The notes under the pieces: generated by a model
Databases searched by the model: none
Told to the model about the DNA's origin: nothing
The model's input: only the letters and a program-made list of their open reading frames with translations
Position numbers and translations under genes: made by a program
DNA from: Simplicispira sedimenti
GTDB taxonomy: Bacteria > Pseudomonadota > Gammaproteobacteria > Burkholderiales > Burkholderiaceae_C
Assembly: GCF_022760965.1 (NCBI RefSeq)
Contig: NZ_JAKVIJ010000003.1
Span: 186,001-250,000 of the forward strand
DNA: 64,000 nucleotides
Direction of reading: 5' to 3'
In this document: in pieces, positions 42,220 to 51,243 of the stretch
Layout: every line of letters starts with the position of its first letter
How positions within the stretch are numbered: the first letter of the stretch is position 1

Positions 42220-45200
42220 TCAGGCTGGATTGTCGCTGTTCTTGCGGAGTCGCTCGAACGGGCGCAGATAGTCTTGGTCGTAAGACCAACTTTGGATGAA
42301 CGCGTCTTCAGGCGCAGGGGGGAAGGCGGGCGCCACTGGGGGTTCTTGTGCGGTACAAAAATGCTGTTCGCGCAAACGCAGAAAGAAATCGAGCCAGGCC
42401 AGTGGGGGGGTGTTCCAGGGCATCAGCCAGGTCCAGTGTCGGCAGTTCAGGCGCTCCGGGAAGGAACCGAGGTTTGGAGCCACCACGGCAACGCCCGCCA
42501 ACAGGCAGGCGCTGAGTGTGTAGCTGTAGGTTTCTGGCCACACAGCGGGGAACCATACCAGGTCGGGCTTCATTCGCACCAGCAGACGCTGGAGATCGGC
42601 ATCGTTGTAGGCTCCATGGACGCTCAGGCTGGCGTGGGGCTGGGTCTGGAGTTTGCGGTGGGCGTAGCCCATCAGGTGAAATTCGATAGGCGCGTCCTGT
42701 CGCGCTGCTTCCAGTGCAGTGGCTTCCAAGACGTCTGCACCCTTGATTTCTCCCACGGCGCCCAGTACCAGTACGCGCAGGTTTGCGGTTTCTGCGATGG
42801 GGTGGGGGCAAGGCTTGGGCAGTGGGGTGGCGTCACTGATGTCCAGGTGCGGTGCGAACCGAACCTTGGCAGTGGGAAAGTACCGAGCCAATCTGCGGGC
42901 CGCGTCGCGGCTGGGCGCAAGTACGTTGTCGGCCCCCTGCAGGAAGCAAGCATGGCGAAGGCGCCAGTCCATGATGCCTTCTCCGGTGGGGGCAGGGCGC
43001 TCCTGCAGGCAGCCGTTGCATTGCTCTGTGCCCCGTTCCTGGCAGTATGTCTTTGCGCTGGTCACCAAGGCGATCTGCGGGCATGCGGTGTAGTAGTCGT
43101 GGGCGGTAAAGTCGTAGGGAACCCCCAGGTGGTTGGGCAAGCACATGATTTCCGGGTCAAGGCCCAGGATGTGATGGAAGTGCACGCGTTCAATGTGCAG
43201 TGTGCGCAGTAGCTCCAGGAGCCTCTCGGATTGGGTTGGCCAATGGAATATCCACTGCATGCTTTCGCCAGGCGCAAGCCATTCGAGTTGCAGGTGGTGG
43301 TTTTCCAGGGGCATGAGCTGCAACGTGGTCAGTCTGCCCAGGAAATATTCCGCCAGTTCTTTGGTGTGTCGCAGCGTGCCGCCGCCCAGCGAATGCACAA
43401 TGAACAGCACTCTGGGGGAGGGGTGGCGCTGCAGACGCTGCAGGTCTATGGCTTCTCGGAATGGTCGTGCGGGGTCGCTGGACACGAAGGCCTGGACGCT
43501 GCTCTCGTAGTGTGGGTGGAGTTGCTGCAGCGTTTTCTGTGCCTGCAGCTCGCGCGGGCTCTTGGCGTCGCCAAAACTCACGCCTCCGGTGTGGCGCACA
43601 AAGATGTCGAGTGCGTGCAGATTGCGCCATCCGTTTTGCAAGGCACGTTGGCAGAAGTCGTTTTCCTCTCCATAGCCCAGGCCAAATCGTTCGGCATCGA
43701 ACAGGCCAACCTGCTCAAGGCAGTCCCGACGGATGTACATGCAGAAACCCACGCCGGTGGGAATGTCCAGCGCGGTGTGTGCGTGGGTCTGAGCAAACAG
43801 CTGGTCCAGCGATCGGGTGTCGTATCCTGGGGGCAGTTCGTTGTCCGCACAGAATCTTGGGTAGCTGCAAATGGTAGCGTTGTTGGAAAAAGGTGTGACG
43901 GTTGCCACGTTGGGCGCCGAATACGCTGCATGGCGCAGCCGGTCGAGCCAGTCGTTGGCGACCTCCGTATCGCTGTTGAGCAGGAGGATGTCATTGCGCT
44001 GATCGAGAGACATTCCTCGATTCACGGTTCCCACAAAACCCAGGTTTCTGTCGTTTTTCAGGAGCAGGATGCGACCGTCTTCCTGGGCCTTGCGCTCCAG
44101 CCAGGATTGAATGTCCGGCTCTGGACTGGCGTCGTTGATGATGACAAGCCGGAACGGGGTGCGCACAGTGCTTTGCAGCACCGATTCGATGCAAACCTGG
44201 GTGTCCCGAAGGCCTCGGTACACAGGGACGATGATGTCCACCATGCTGGCAGGCTCCGCAGGGGCGAGTGCCGGCGCTGGAGCCTCACTATGCGTTTCGG
44301 GGGGGGCTTCGGTGTGCTGTGGGGCAGGGCTGGTGGCCTCCATGGGAGGCGTCGGATCGTTTGCGTGCCGCCACTGCGTGAGGCGCATTTTTGCGCGCAC
44401 CAATGGGCGAGTCGCGCGGTAGGCTGTTGATGTTTCAATACGGCGAACGTGCTCCTCCAGCGCTGAATACAGTGCGCGTGAGTGTTCCAGTTCGTGCAAC
44501 AGGATTTCTGGCTGCTGAAGCGCTGCTTGCAGTGACAGCCTGAGTTGCTGCACTGTGGTTGTCGCCACTGTGGCTTCGGTGCGCGCCTTGCTCAGGCTTG
44601 CTTCGAGGTGTGTGCTGCGCTCCGTGAGCGAGCGCACCGTCGAAGACAGCGCCAGATAGTCTGCTGACATGGGCCAGCCTGCGTCCACTTCCAGTTGGGC
44701 GCCTGGTGTTTCCAGGCACTGCTTCAGAATGCCAGGGTGGATGGGGAGTTTGATCCACGGATCGTCTCCCACCAGAAGCAGCAGGGCGGCATTGCTGACG
44801 CCGGGCATCGGCAGGTTCCAGACAATCTGGTCGTGCCGCGCTTGCTTGAGTAGACTCGCATCGTTGCTTTCGGCCATCCATTGCCACTGGGGATTGCCGT
44901 GCGCATCGCGTAGCGTTAGTCGGTACAGATGCATGAAACCTGGGCGGTCGGCCGGATCCAGTCTCAATTCGGTCAGCCCATCGCCGGAGTGTGGCAAGGG
45001 GAAGATCAGTGTTTGTCTGCTCCGACCCATCTCACCACGCCCGGTGATTTTCTCGTTTTCGCTGTAGGTGCCACTTCGCCCCAGATACAGCTGGGCGGTG
45101 AAGTAGGCCTGGACGGGCGAGGTTTGGCAGGGGTGCTGGGTGGGAATGGCCTGGCGCCCCGCTGTCGTGCGGGGGCTTGCAATCCCGATGAACTGATAGA

Positions 45201-45858
45201 CTTGCGCATCGGGCGTCGCCAGAAGATACCGCGATACGGCGGGTGGGAGCAGATCAAACGCCACCGAGAACTCGGAGTCCGGTACTTTGAGCGTGATGGT
45301 ATCCAGAAGATCCACCGTCCAGTGCTCCTCCGACAGGAACCGAAGCAGCGACTGCCGGGTGTAAAACCGCAGGTGAGTTCGATCCAGCAAGCCCTCTTCT
45401 CGGTATTTAAATTCACCCTGCAACAGCTCGGCCAGCAACCCGCAATAGCCAGCATTGGGAACCGAGATCAGCAGTTTCCCATCAGGTTTCAGAAGGCTGC
45501 GGATTGCTGTCAGCACCTTTTCAGGATGTCGGAGATGCTCCAGAACGTCGGCGCAAACCACGGCGTCGTAGTGTCCCTGAGGGAACAGGGTGGTCAAATC
45601 GGCGACCTCAAGGTCGATGACATCGACTCGGCGATAGTGTTTTTGGGCGCAGGCCGCTTCTTCCCGGTTGAACGTGGCGCCATCGACAGTGCAGAATTTC
45701 ACCGAAGACAGGTGCTCACCAAGTGCGCCGCTACCACAACCCAGATCGAGCACCATGGATCTTGGTGAAACATGGCTTGCCAGTACCGTCAGCGAGGATC
45801 TTTCGGCGCTTGTGATGCTTCGCCGATACACATGGTGTTCTGAGTGGGGGGTCGTCAT
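42220..45858 (-). CDS. Three-domain methyltransferase - GT2 - GT4 fusion
   Basis: The 1212-residue protein has a class I methyltransferase at about residues 30-210 (MVLDLGCGSGALGEHL as SAM motif I, VVCADVLEHLRHPEKVL). A beta-rich and coiled-coil middle comes next (about 240-530). A GT2 module follows at about 550-810 (VDIIVPVYRGLRDTQVCI, INDASPEPD, LLLNSDTE, GYGEENDFCQRA), and a GT4-like module at about 835-1190 (RVLFIVHSLGGGTLRHTKEL, VLVLGAVGEIKGADVLEA, FPAVWPETYSYTLSACLLAG). This looks like a polymerase or chain-modifying enzyme able to methylate and add sugars, like the multidomain transferases that build and cap O-antigens. The short T/P/A-rich linker holds an eight-C run (44299-44306). 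ATG at 45858. Confidence 0.88.
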   Translation of the reverse strand: MTTPHSEHHVYRRSITSAERSSLTVLASHVSPRSMVLDLGCGSGALGEHLSSVKFCTVDGATFNREEAACAQKHYRRVDVIDLEVADLTTLFPQGHYDAVVCADVLEHLRHPEKVLTAIRSLLKPDGKLLISVPNAGYCGLLAELLQGEFKYREEGLLDRTHLRFYTRQSLLRFLSEEHWTVDLLDTITLKVPDSEFSVAFDLLPPAVSRYLLATPDAQVYQFIGIASPRTTAGRQAIPTQHPCQTSPVQAYFTAQLYLGRSGTYSENEKITGRGEMGRSRQTLIFPLPHSGDGLTELRLDPADRPGFMHLYRLTLRDAHGNPQWQWMAESNDASLLKQARHDQIVWNLPMPGVSNAALLLLVGDDPWIKLPIHPGILKQCLETPGAQLEVDAGWPMSADYLALSSTVRSLTERSTHLEASLSKARTEATVATTTVQQLRLSLQAALQQPEILLHELEHSRALYSALEEHVRRIETSTAYRATRPLVRAKMRLTQWRHANDPTPPMEATSPAPQHTEAPPETHSEAPAPALAPAEPASMVDIIVPVYRGLRDTQVCIESVLQSTVRTPFRLVIINDASPEPDIQSWLERKAQEDGRILLLKNDRNLGFVGTVNRGMSLDQRNDILLLNSDTEVANDWLDRLRHAAYSAPNVATVTPFSNNATICSYPRFCADNELPPGYDTRSLDQLFAQTHAHTALDIPTGVGFCMYIRRDCLEQVGLFDAERFGLGYGEENDFCQRALQNGWRNLHALDIFVRHTGGVSFGDAKSPRELQAQKTLQQLHPHYESSVQAFVSSDPARPFREAIDLQRLQRHPSPRVLFIVHSLGGGTLRHTKELAEYFLGRLTTLQLMPLENHHLQLEWLAPGESMQWIFHWPTQSERLLELLRTLHIERVHFHHILGLDPEIMCLPNHLGVPYDFTAHDYYTACPQIALVTSAKTYCQERGTEQCNGCLQERPAPTGEGIMDWRLRHACFLQGADNVLAPSRDAARRLARYFPTAKVRFAPHLDISDATPLPKPCPHPIAETANLRVLVLGAVGEIKGADVLEATALEAARQDAPIEFHLMGYAHRKLQTQPHASLSVHGAYNDADLQRLLVRMKPDLVWFPAVWPETYSYTLSACLLAGVAVVAPNLGSFPERLNCRHWTWLMPWNTPPLAWLDFFLRLREQHFCTAQEPPVAPAFPPAPEDAFIQSWSYDQDYLRPFERLRKNSDNPA

Positions 45859-45932
45859 ATTGTCAAATTATGGCTTTGACGGAATCTGCATGGGAAAGTG
45901 TCGATGCGTCCTCGAGGCTGCGCTGGTAGACA

Positions 45933-46733
45933 ATGCTGCGGATGTCCTCTATTGAAATGCCCTTCCAGGGTGACCTGGTTCTGTCGGTTGTGAGCCACGG
46001 ACATGGTTCACAGGTTCGGCAACTGTTGGCGGATTTGTCTCAGGTGGAAGGCGGTCTGATATCCAGAGTGGTATTGACTTTGAATGTGCCGGAGCCAATG
46101 CTGGAGGCTCTTTCGGAAGAGTGCTTCCCGTTTGTTTTGGAAGTCCGACGGAATGAGCTTCCACTTGGCTTTGGACGTAATCACAACAGAGCGCTCCAGG
46201 ATGTTCCGGAGGGCTATGTATGCTTGCTCAATCCGGATGTCCGACTTGAGGATTCACAGCTCTTTTATTGGCTCGCGATGTACGCCGCCAAGCCGGGGGT
46301 GGGCTGTGCCTATCCGGTTCAGGTAAATGAGCTGGGGGTGATGCAGGACAGCGAACGTGAATTACCTACACCAACAGCGCTTTGGCGACGTCGTGTATTG
46401 GGAAAGAAGGAATCGCGTGTGGATTGGGTCAACGCCGCATGCATGGTGCTGCCCAGGGAAGCTTGGGTGGCTGTGGGCGGGTTTGACGAGCGCTATTTCA
46501 TGTACTGCGAGGATGTGGATCTGTGCCTGCGCCTGCGTCAGGCGGGCTATTCCTTGGTGAGGGCGCCTGTGCAAATCGTGCATGCCGGGCAAAGGGCCAG
46601 CCGTAGGCGATGGGATCATTTGCGGTGGCATGTAGCCAGTCTGCTGCGTTTGTGGCGGTCGCCGGCGTACCGTTGGGCTTGCAATGCGTTACCTGCGTCT
46701 GGGGCGGGTGCAGGTAACATCGGCGCTCCATGA
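45933..46733 (+). CDS. GT2 glycosyltransferase
   Basis: A 266-residue enzyme with LSVVSHGHGSQVRQLL as the first strand, LPLGFGRNHNRAL, LLNPDVRLED, and the late YCEDVDLCLRLRQAGY. It resembles rhamnosyltransferases of the WbbL type. Starts at 45933, 45942 and 45957 are possible and none has a strong ribosome-binding site. It is transcribed divergently from the 1212-residue fusion with 73 nt between them. The end overlaps the WecA-like gene by 4 nt. Confidence 0.87.
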   Translation: MLRMSSIEMPFQGDLVLSVVSHGHGSQVRQLLADLSQVEGGLISRVVLTLNVPEPMLEALSEECFPFVLEVRRNELPLGFGRNHNRALQDVPEGYVCLLNPDVRLEDSQLFYWLAMYAAKPGVGCAYPVQVNELGVMQDSERELPTPTALWRRRVLGKKESRVDWVNAACMVLPREAWVAVGGFDERYFMYCEDVDLCLRLRQAGYSLVRAPVQIVHAGQRASRRRWDHLRWHVASLLRLWRSPAYRWACNALPASGAGAGNIGAP

Positions 46734-47830
46734 TTTGGCTCTCTCTGGTGGCATTTGTCGTCGCGGCGCTGGCTGCGGGTTTTATCGTCCGGTGGGTGCG
46801 CAGTCATGCGGCGGTCTATGGCAACGGCATGCCTCAGCGGTTTCATCATGGAGACGTACCCCGGCTTGGAGGGGTTGCCATCTTGTTGGGTGCGCTGGTG
46901 GCGTGGTCCTTGGGGGTGGTTCAAACCCTGTTGGGTGACTACGCGTCAGTGCGCCTGGACACCTGGGTCTATGCTTGGATGGCCGCCTTGTTGCCATCGG
47001 CCGTGGGAGGGATTGCCGAGGACCTGACGCAGCGTCTGGCCGTTCGATATCGCCTTGCGCTCACCGCAGCCTCCGGAATTCTGGCGTTGCTATTGGTGGG
47101 TTTGGAGGTGCCGCGTACTGGTCTCGACTGGCTGGATGCCTGGCTGCCCATGGTCCCCTGGGTGGGGAGCTTGGTGGTGCTGCTTGCGGTGGCGGGCCTG
47201 CCGCATGCCTTCAATATCATCGACGGATACAACGGACTGGCAGGCATGGTGGCCTTGATCGTGTGCCTGGCGCTGGCGCATGTGGCGCTGCAGGTGGGTG
47301 ACCGGGCCCTGGCAGCGCTGCTGGTGACCACGGCGGCGGCCACGGCAGGGTTCTTGCTTTGGAACTACCCGCGAGGCATGTTGTTTGCCGGCGACGGGGG
47401 GGCCTACATCTGGGGTGTGGTGATTGCGCTGGCGAGTCTGTCTCTGGTGCAGCGCAATCCGGCGGTATCTCCCTGGTTTCCCATGCTGCTGCTGATCTAC
47501 CCGGTGTGGGAGACGGTGTTTTCGATATACCGCAAGTGGGTGCGCGGAGTGTCGCCCGGCGTGGCCGATGCGCTGCATTTCCACCAGTTGATCTACCGCC
47601 GTATCGTGCGCAGCGTGTTTCACGACGATGAGTCGCGCCGCATGCTCATGCGCAACAACCGCACTTCGCCGTACCTGTGGGGGTTTACCTTGCTCACCGT
47701 GGTGCCTGCAGTGCTGTTCTGGAGCAACACCTGGGTGCTGATGGTGTTTTGCGCACTGTTTGTGGTGACCTATGTGACCGCATACTTGGCCATTGTGCGC
47801 TTCAAGGTGCCTGCCTGGCTGCGCCACTGA
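46730..47830 (+). CDS. WecA/MraY-family undecaprenyl-phosphate sugar-1-phosphate transferase
   Basis: The 366-residue polytopic protein (about ten helices) has the family signatures HHGDVPRLGGVAILLG, PHAFNIIDGYNGLAGMVAL with the catalytic Asp residues, LFAGDGGAYIWG, and HFHQLIYRRI near the C-terminus. WecA transfers GlcNAc-1-P (or a similar sugar) to undecaprenyl phosphate to start O-antigen synthesis. It probably initiates the glycan made by the surrounding GT genes and exported by Wzm/Wzt. ATG at 46730 overlaps the GT2 stop. Confidence 0.9.
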   Translation: MIWLSLVAFVVAALAAGFIVRWVRSHAAVYGNGMPQRFHHGDVPRLGGVAILLGALVAWSLGVVQTLLGDYASVRLDTWVYAWMAALLPSAVGGIAEDLTQRLAVRYRLALTAASGILALLLVGLEVPRTGLDWLDAWLPMVPWVGSLVVLLAVAGLPHAFNIIDGYNGLAGMVALIVCLALAHVALQVGDRALAALLVTTAAATAGFLLWNYPRGMLFAGDGGAYIWGVVIALASLSLVQRNPAVSPWFPMLLLIYPVWETVFSIYRKWVRGVSPGVADALHFHQLIYRRIVRSVFHDDESRRMLMRNNRTSPYLWGFTLLTVVPAVLFWSNTWVLMVFCALFVVTYVTAYLAIVRFKVPAWLRH

Positions 47831-47893
47831 CGTGGGTCTGGTTTGCGGCACAATTTGCACGATTCCCTCTTCGTGCTGAAAGCGGCCGTATCC

Positions 47894-48790
47894 ATGACCA
47901 CTGAAACCCTTCTTTCGATTGCACCGCGCGACAAGGCTGAGATCCTGGCGCAGGCGCTGCCCTACATCCGCAAGTTCCATGGCAAGACCATGGTCATCAA
48001 GTACGGCGGTAACGCCATGACCGACCCGGCCCTGCAGCAGGACTTTGCCGAGGATGTGGTGCTGCTCAAGCTCGTGGGGATCAACCCCGTGGTGGTGCAT
48101 GGTGGCGGGCCGCAGATCGAGACCGCCCTCAACCGCTTGGGCAAAAAGGGCCAGTTCATCCAGGGCATGCGCGTGACCGACGCCGAGACGATGGAGGTGG
48201 TCGAGTGGGTGCTGGCGGGCGAGGTGCAGCAGGACATCGTGGGCCTGATCAACCAGGTGGGCGGCAAGGCCGTGGGCCTGACGGGGCGGGATGGCGGCAT
48301 GATCCGCGCGCGCAAGCTCAAGATGGTGGACAACAAGAACCCCGAGGTGGAGCACGACGTGGGTCAGGTGGGCGATATCGTGTCCATCGATCCCAGCGTG
48401 GTCAAGGCGCTGCAGGACGATGCTTTCATCCCGGTCATCAGCCCCATCGGTTTTGGCGAGCACAACGAAAGCTACAACATCAACGCCGACGTGGTGGCCA
48501 GCAAGCTGGCCGAGGTGCTCAAGGCCGAGAAGCTCCTGCTGCTGACCAACACGCCTGGCGTGTTGGACAAGGAGGGCAAGCTGCTGACCGATCTGACAGC
48601 GCGCCGTATTGACGAGCTGTTTGCCGATGGCACCATCAGCGGCGGCATGTTGCCCAAGATTGCGGGCGCGCTGGATGCCGCCAAGGCAGGTGTGAACGCC
48701 GTGCACATCATCGACGGCCGTGTGCCGCACGCCATGCTGCTGGAGATCCTGACCGAGCAGGCCTATGGCACGATGATCCGTAGTCATTAG
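47894..48790 (+). CDS. argB: Acetylglutamate kinase
   Basis: ArgB phosphorylates N-acetylglutamate with ATP in arginine synthesis. The 298-residue protein has MVIKYGGNAMTD near residue 33, VVVHGGGPQIETALNRLG, GLTGRDGGMIRARKL, and GTISGGMLPKIAGALDAAKAG. ATG at 47894 was preferred to 47843, which lies in the space after the WecA-like gene and would add a weakly plausible extension. The N-terminal helix is consistent with the arginine-sensitive hexameric form. It is followed by a repeat-filled spacer. Confidence 0.97.
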   Translation: MTTETLLSIAPRDKAEILAQALPYIRKFHGKTMVIKYGGNAMTDPALQQDFAEDVVLLKLVGINPVVVHGGGPQIETALNRLGKKGQFIQGMRVTDAETMEVVEWVLAGEVQQDIVGLINQVGGKAVGLTGRDGGMIRARKLKMVDNKNPEVEHDVGQVGDIVSIDPSVVKALQDDAFIPVISPIGFGEHNESYNINADVVASKLAEVLKAEKLLLLTNTPGVLDKEGKLLTDLTARRIDELFADGTISGGMLPKIAGALDAAKAGVNAVHIIDGRVPHAMLLEILTEQAYGTMIRSH

Positions 48791-48792
48791 CA

Positions 48793-48925
48793 TGAACAAC
48801 CCCCTGTGCGGCTGCGCCGCTTCCCCCTTCTCTCGTCTCGCTGCGCGAGCCGGGAAGGGGGACGCCGCCCGTGCGGCGGGGCGGCCCTTGCACGGCGGCC
48901 CTGGCCTGGGGGCGCCCAGTGCAAG
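48793..48925. repeat. GC-rich structured intergenic repeat, copy 2 (invariant-loop hairpin)
   Basis: This fills most of the argB to response-regulator spacer. It begins with a C-run and a GCGGC/GCCGC hairpin, continues with C-runs facing G-runs, and ends in the hairpin with arms 48864-48874 and 48890-48899 and loop GGCGGGGCGGCCCTT (48875-48889). The loop is identical to 1839-1853 while the stem differs by paired changes. Confidence 0.75.
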
Positions 48926-48983
48926 CGCTGTGCCTGGTGCATGGGCCTTCCCCATGCACCTCTTTGAACGCTGAGGATGAACC

Positions 48984-49682
48984 ATGCGCCTTCTTTTGGT
49001 CGAAGACGACATCATGGTGGCCAGCGGCATCAAGCTGGGGCTGACCGAGGCGGGTTATGCCGTCGATTGGGTGGGCAGCGGCGAGCGGGCCGAAGAGGTG
49101 CTGCAGCGGGAAACCTTCGATGTGGCGGTGGTCGATATCGGGCTTCCAGGCATGGATGGGCTGGAGCTGACGCGGCGCATGCGCCGCCCGGACATGGCCA
49201 GCAGGGACATGCCGGTGCTGATACTCACGGCGCGCGACGCCTTGCACGACCGGGTGCAGGGGCTGGACCTGGGCGCCGACGACTACATGGTCAAGCCCTT
49301 TGAGCTGCCCGAGTTGCTGGCGCGGCTGCGGGCGCTGCTGCGCCGCTCGCAGGCGGCCAATTCGGCAGTGCTCAACTTTGGTCCGCTGGAGCTGGATACA
49401 GCCAACCGCTGGGTGGGCATCCGCTTGCAGCCCGATGCGCCACTGCAGCCCATTGAGCTCGGGCCGCGTGAGTGGACGGTGCTGGAGTACCTGATGGTCC
49501 ACGCTCCCAAGCCCGCCAGCAAGGACAAGCTCTTGCAGGCACTGACCGGCTGGGACAAGGAAATCACCCCCAATGCGGTCGAGGTGTATGTCTCGCGCCT
49601 GCGCGGCAAGCTCGAACCGCATGGCGTGGCGCTGCGATCCATCCGGGGCTTTGGCTACCGGCTGGAACTGCAAGTTTCTTGA
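48984..49682 (+). CDS. OmpR-family response regulator (TctD/QseB-like)
   Basis: A 232-residue regulator: receiver domain with VEDD at residues 6-9, phosphoacceptor Asp51 in VVDIGLPGMDG and the conserved Lys in DDYMVKPF, then a winged-helix DNA-binding domain from about residue 135 with ELGPREWTVLEYLM and the wing LRGKLEPHGVALRSIRGFGYRL. It is followed by the sensor kinase gene. The target is unknown. Confidence 0.93.
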   Translation: MRLLLVEDDIMVASGIKLGLTEAGYAVDWVGSGERAEEVLQRETFDVAVVDIGLPGMDGLELTRRMRRPDMASRDMPVLILTARDALHDRVQGLDLGADDYMVKPFELPELLARLRALLRRSQAANSAVLNFGPLELDTANRWVGIRLQPDAPLQPIELGPREWTVLEYLMVHAPKPASKDKLLQALTGWDKEITPNAVEVYVSRLRGKLEPHGVALRSIRGFGYRLELQVS

Positions 49683-49704
49683 GCCGCGGACCGCAAGTTT
49701 GGCC

Positions 49705-51204
49705 ATGCTGCGCCGACGCCTGCAGGGCATGACCTCCGATCTGCGCAACCGGCTGCTGCTGCTGCTGTTGCTGCCGCTGTGCACTCTGGCGCTGCTGGGG
49801 GTGTGGATGGACTACCGTTCGGCCGACGAGGCCGCCATGCGGCACGATCAACGCCTCTTGCGCTTGTTGCCGGCGCTGGCCGATTCGGTGCTGGCACCGG
49901 GGGTGGGTGAGTCGCAGCCCGTGGTGTGGCTGATGGCGCCCCCGATCGAAGACTTTCTGCGCAGCAATGCCTCCTATACGGGCTACAGCGTGCGCGACCT
50001 CTCCGGCAATTTGCTGCTGGGCGATGACTGGGTGCGCACCACCGTGCCTGAAACCGGCGAGCCGGAGTTTCACAGCGTCGAGGAGGGGGGCGTGACCTAC
50101 CGCGTGGCGGTGCAACGCGGGCGTACGGGGGCGGGGGAGCTGGTGGTGGCTTTGGCCGACGGCACGGACCCACGCCAGCAATGGGCGCAGCAACTGCTGC
50201 TGCGCGTGCTCCTGCCCAACCTGCTGCTGGTGGTGGCCGCAGGGCTGGCCATCCACTGGGCGGTGGGGCGGGCGTTCAAGCCCCTGGTCGATCTGGCCGA
50301 TGCGGTGGAGCGGCGTTCTCCGCGCGACCTCAGTCCCATCGACGAGGCGGCGTCACCCGCCGAGGTACGGCCCCTGGTGCATTCGCTCAATCGGCTGTTC
50401 AACCTGGTCAACGCCCAGGCCGACAGCCAGCGCCGGTTCGTGGCCGATGCCGCACACCAGTTGCGCACTCCGCTGGCGGGCTTGCAGGCGCAGGTGGAAG
50501 CCTGGGCCTTGCTGGCCCGCTCGGCCGCCAAGGCGCCTGCAAATGCCCGGTTGGTAGATAAAAAAGTGCTCCCAGGGCAGGTGGGGCAAGCGCAAGGTGC
50601 TATTACTTTGAAAGCGTCCGAGATCGAGAAGCTGCGCGATGCCACGCGCCGTACCTCGCAACTGGCGCACCAGTTGCTGGCCCTGTCCCGGGCAGACGCA
50701 CGCAGCATGAACGCCCAGCCCATGCAGCGCGTGGATCTCAAGGATCTGTGTGAAAACATGCTGGAGCTGTACCTCGACGCCGCAACCGGCAAGGGCATCG
50801 ACCTGGGCCTGGATGCGCAGCCGGTGCATGTGTCCGGCCACGACTGGTTGTTGCGCGAGCTGCTGTCCAACCTGGTGGACAACGCCATCAAATACACCCC
50901 GGCCGCAGGCTCGGTGACCATTCGCTGCGCCACACTGACCGACCTGGCGGGAAGGCCTGCGGCTTTTCTGCAGGTGGAAGACGACGGGCCTGGCGTACCC
51001 CAGCAGGAGGTATCCCATGTGCTGCAGCGCTTTTACCGCGTTCCGGGGACCGGGGGCGAGGGCTCGGGCCTGGGGCTGCCCATTGCCGAGGAGATTGCAC
51101 GCACCCATGGCAGCTCTCTGGTGCTGGAGCCGGGAGCGGGAGGCAAGGGCCTGCGCGTGACCTTGGTGTTCGCTGCGGTCGAGAGGGGGAGTGTGCCGAC
51201 ATGA
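49705..51204 (+). CDS. Sensor histidine kinase (TctE/QseC-like)
   Basis: The 499-residue kinase has two membrane helices (about 15-35 and 165-190) around a periplasmic sensor domain, a HAMP-like region, the H-box DAAHQLRTPL with His251, N-box LLSNLVDNAIKYTP, and the G-boxes DDGPGVP and GSGLGLPIAEEIA. Between the H-box helix and the second dimerisation helix it carries about 20 extra residues (LVDKKVLPGQVGQAQGAITL) encoded by a copy of the 55-bp repeat. Start at 49705 leaves 22 nt after the regulator stop; upstream frame is not coding. It should phosphorylate the neighbouring regulator. Confidence 0.92.
   Translation: MLRRRLQGMTSDLRNRLLLLLLLPLCTLALLGVWMDYRSADEAAMRHDQRLLRLLPALADSVLAPGVGESQPVVWLMAPPIEDFLRSNASYTGYSVRDLSGNLLLGDDWVRTTVPETGEPEFHSVEEGGVTYRVAVQRGRTGAGELVVALADGTDPRQQWAQQLLLRVLLPNLLLVVAAGLAIHWAVGRAFKPLVDLADAVERRSPRDLSPIDEAASPAEVRPLVHSLNRLFNLVNAQADSQRRFVADAAHQLRTPLAGLQAQVEAWALLARSAAKAPANARLVDKKVLPGQVGQAQGAITLKASEIEKLRDATRRTSQLAHQLLALSRADARSMNAQPMQRVDLKDLCENMLELYLDAATGKGIDLGLDAQPVHVSGHDWLLRELLSNLVDNAIKYTPAAGSVTIRCATLTDLAGRPAAFLQVEDDGPGVPQQEVSHVLQRFYRVPGTGGEGSGLGLPIAEEIARTHGSSLVLEPGAGGKGLRVTLVFAAVERGSVPT
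50557..50615 (-). repeat. Dispersed 55-bp repeat, copy E (translated inside the sensor kinase)
   Basis: On the minus strand it reads GCTTTCAAAGTAATAGC, then CCTTGCGC, and ends in a T-rich tail with AC...GCNCTG blocks in between; over the first 26 bases about 21 match the copy at 4121. It is read through in frame and lengthens the hinge between the two dimerisation helices. Confidence 0.7.
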
Positions 51205-51243
51205 GCGTGCGAGAATGCCCCGACGTGTTTTTCCCACACCGCC

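Noticed and set aside
47090..49033. 647-codon minus-strand frame across wecA-like gene and argB
   Set aside because: It is antisense to two clear genes and has the shadow composition, rich in His, Gln and Arg.
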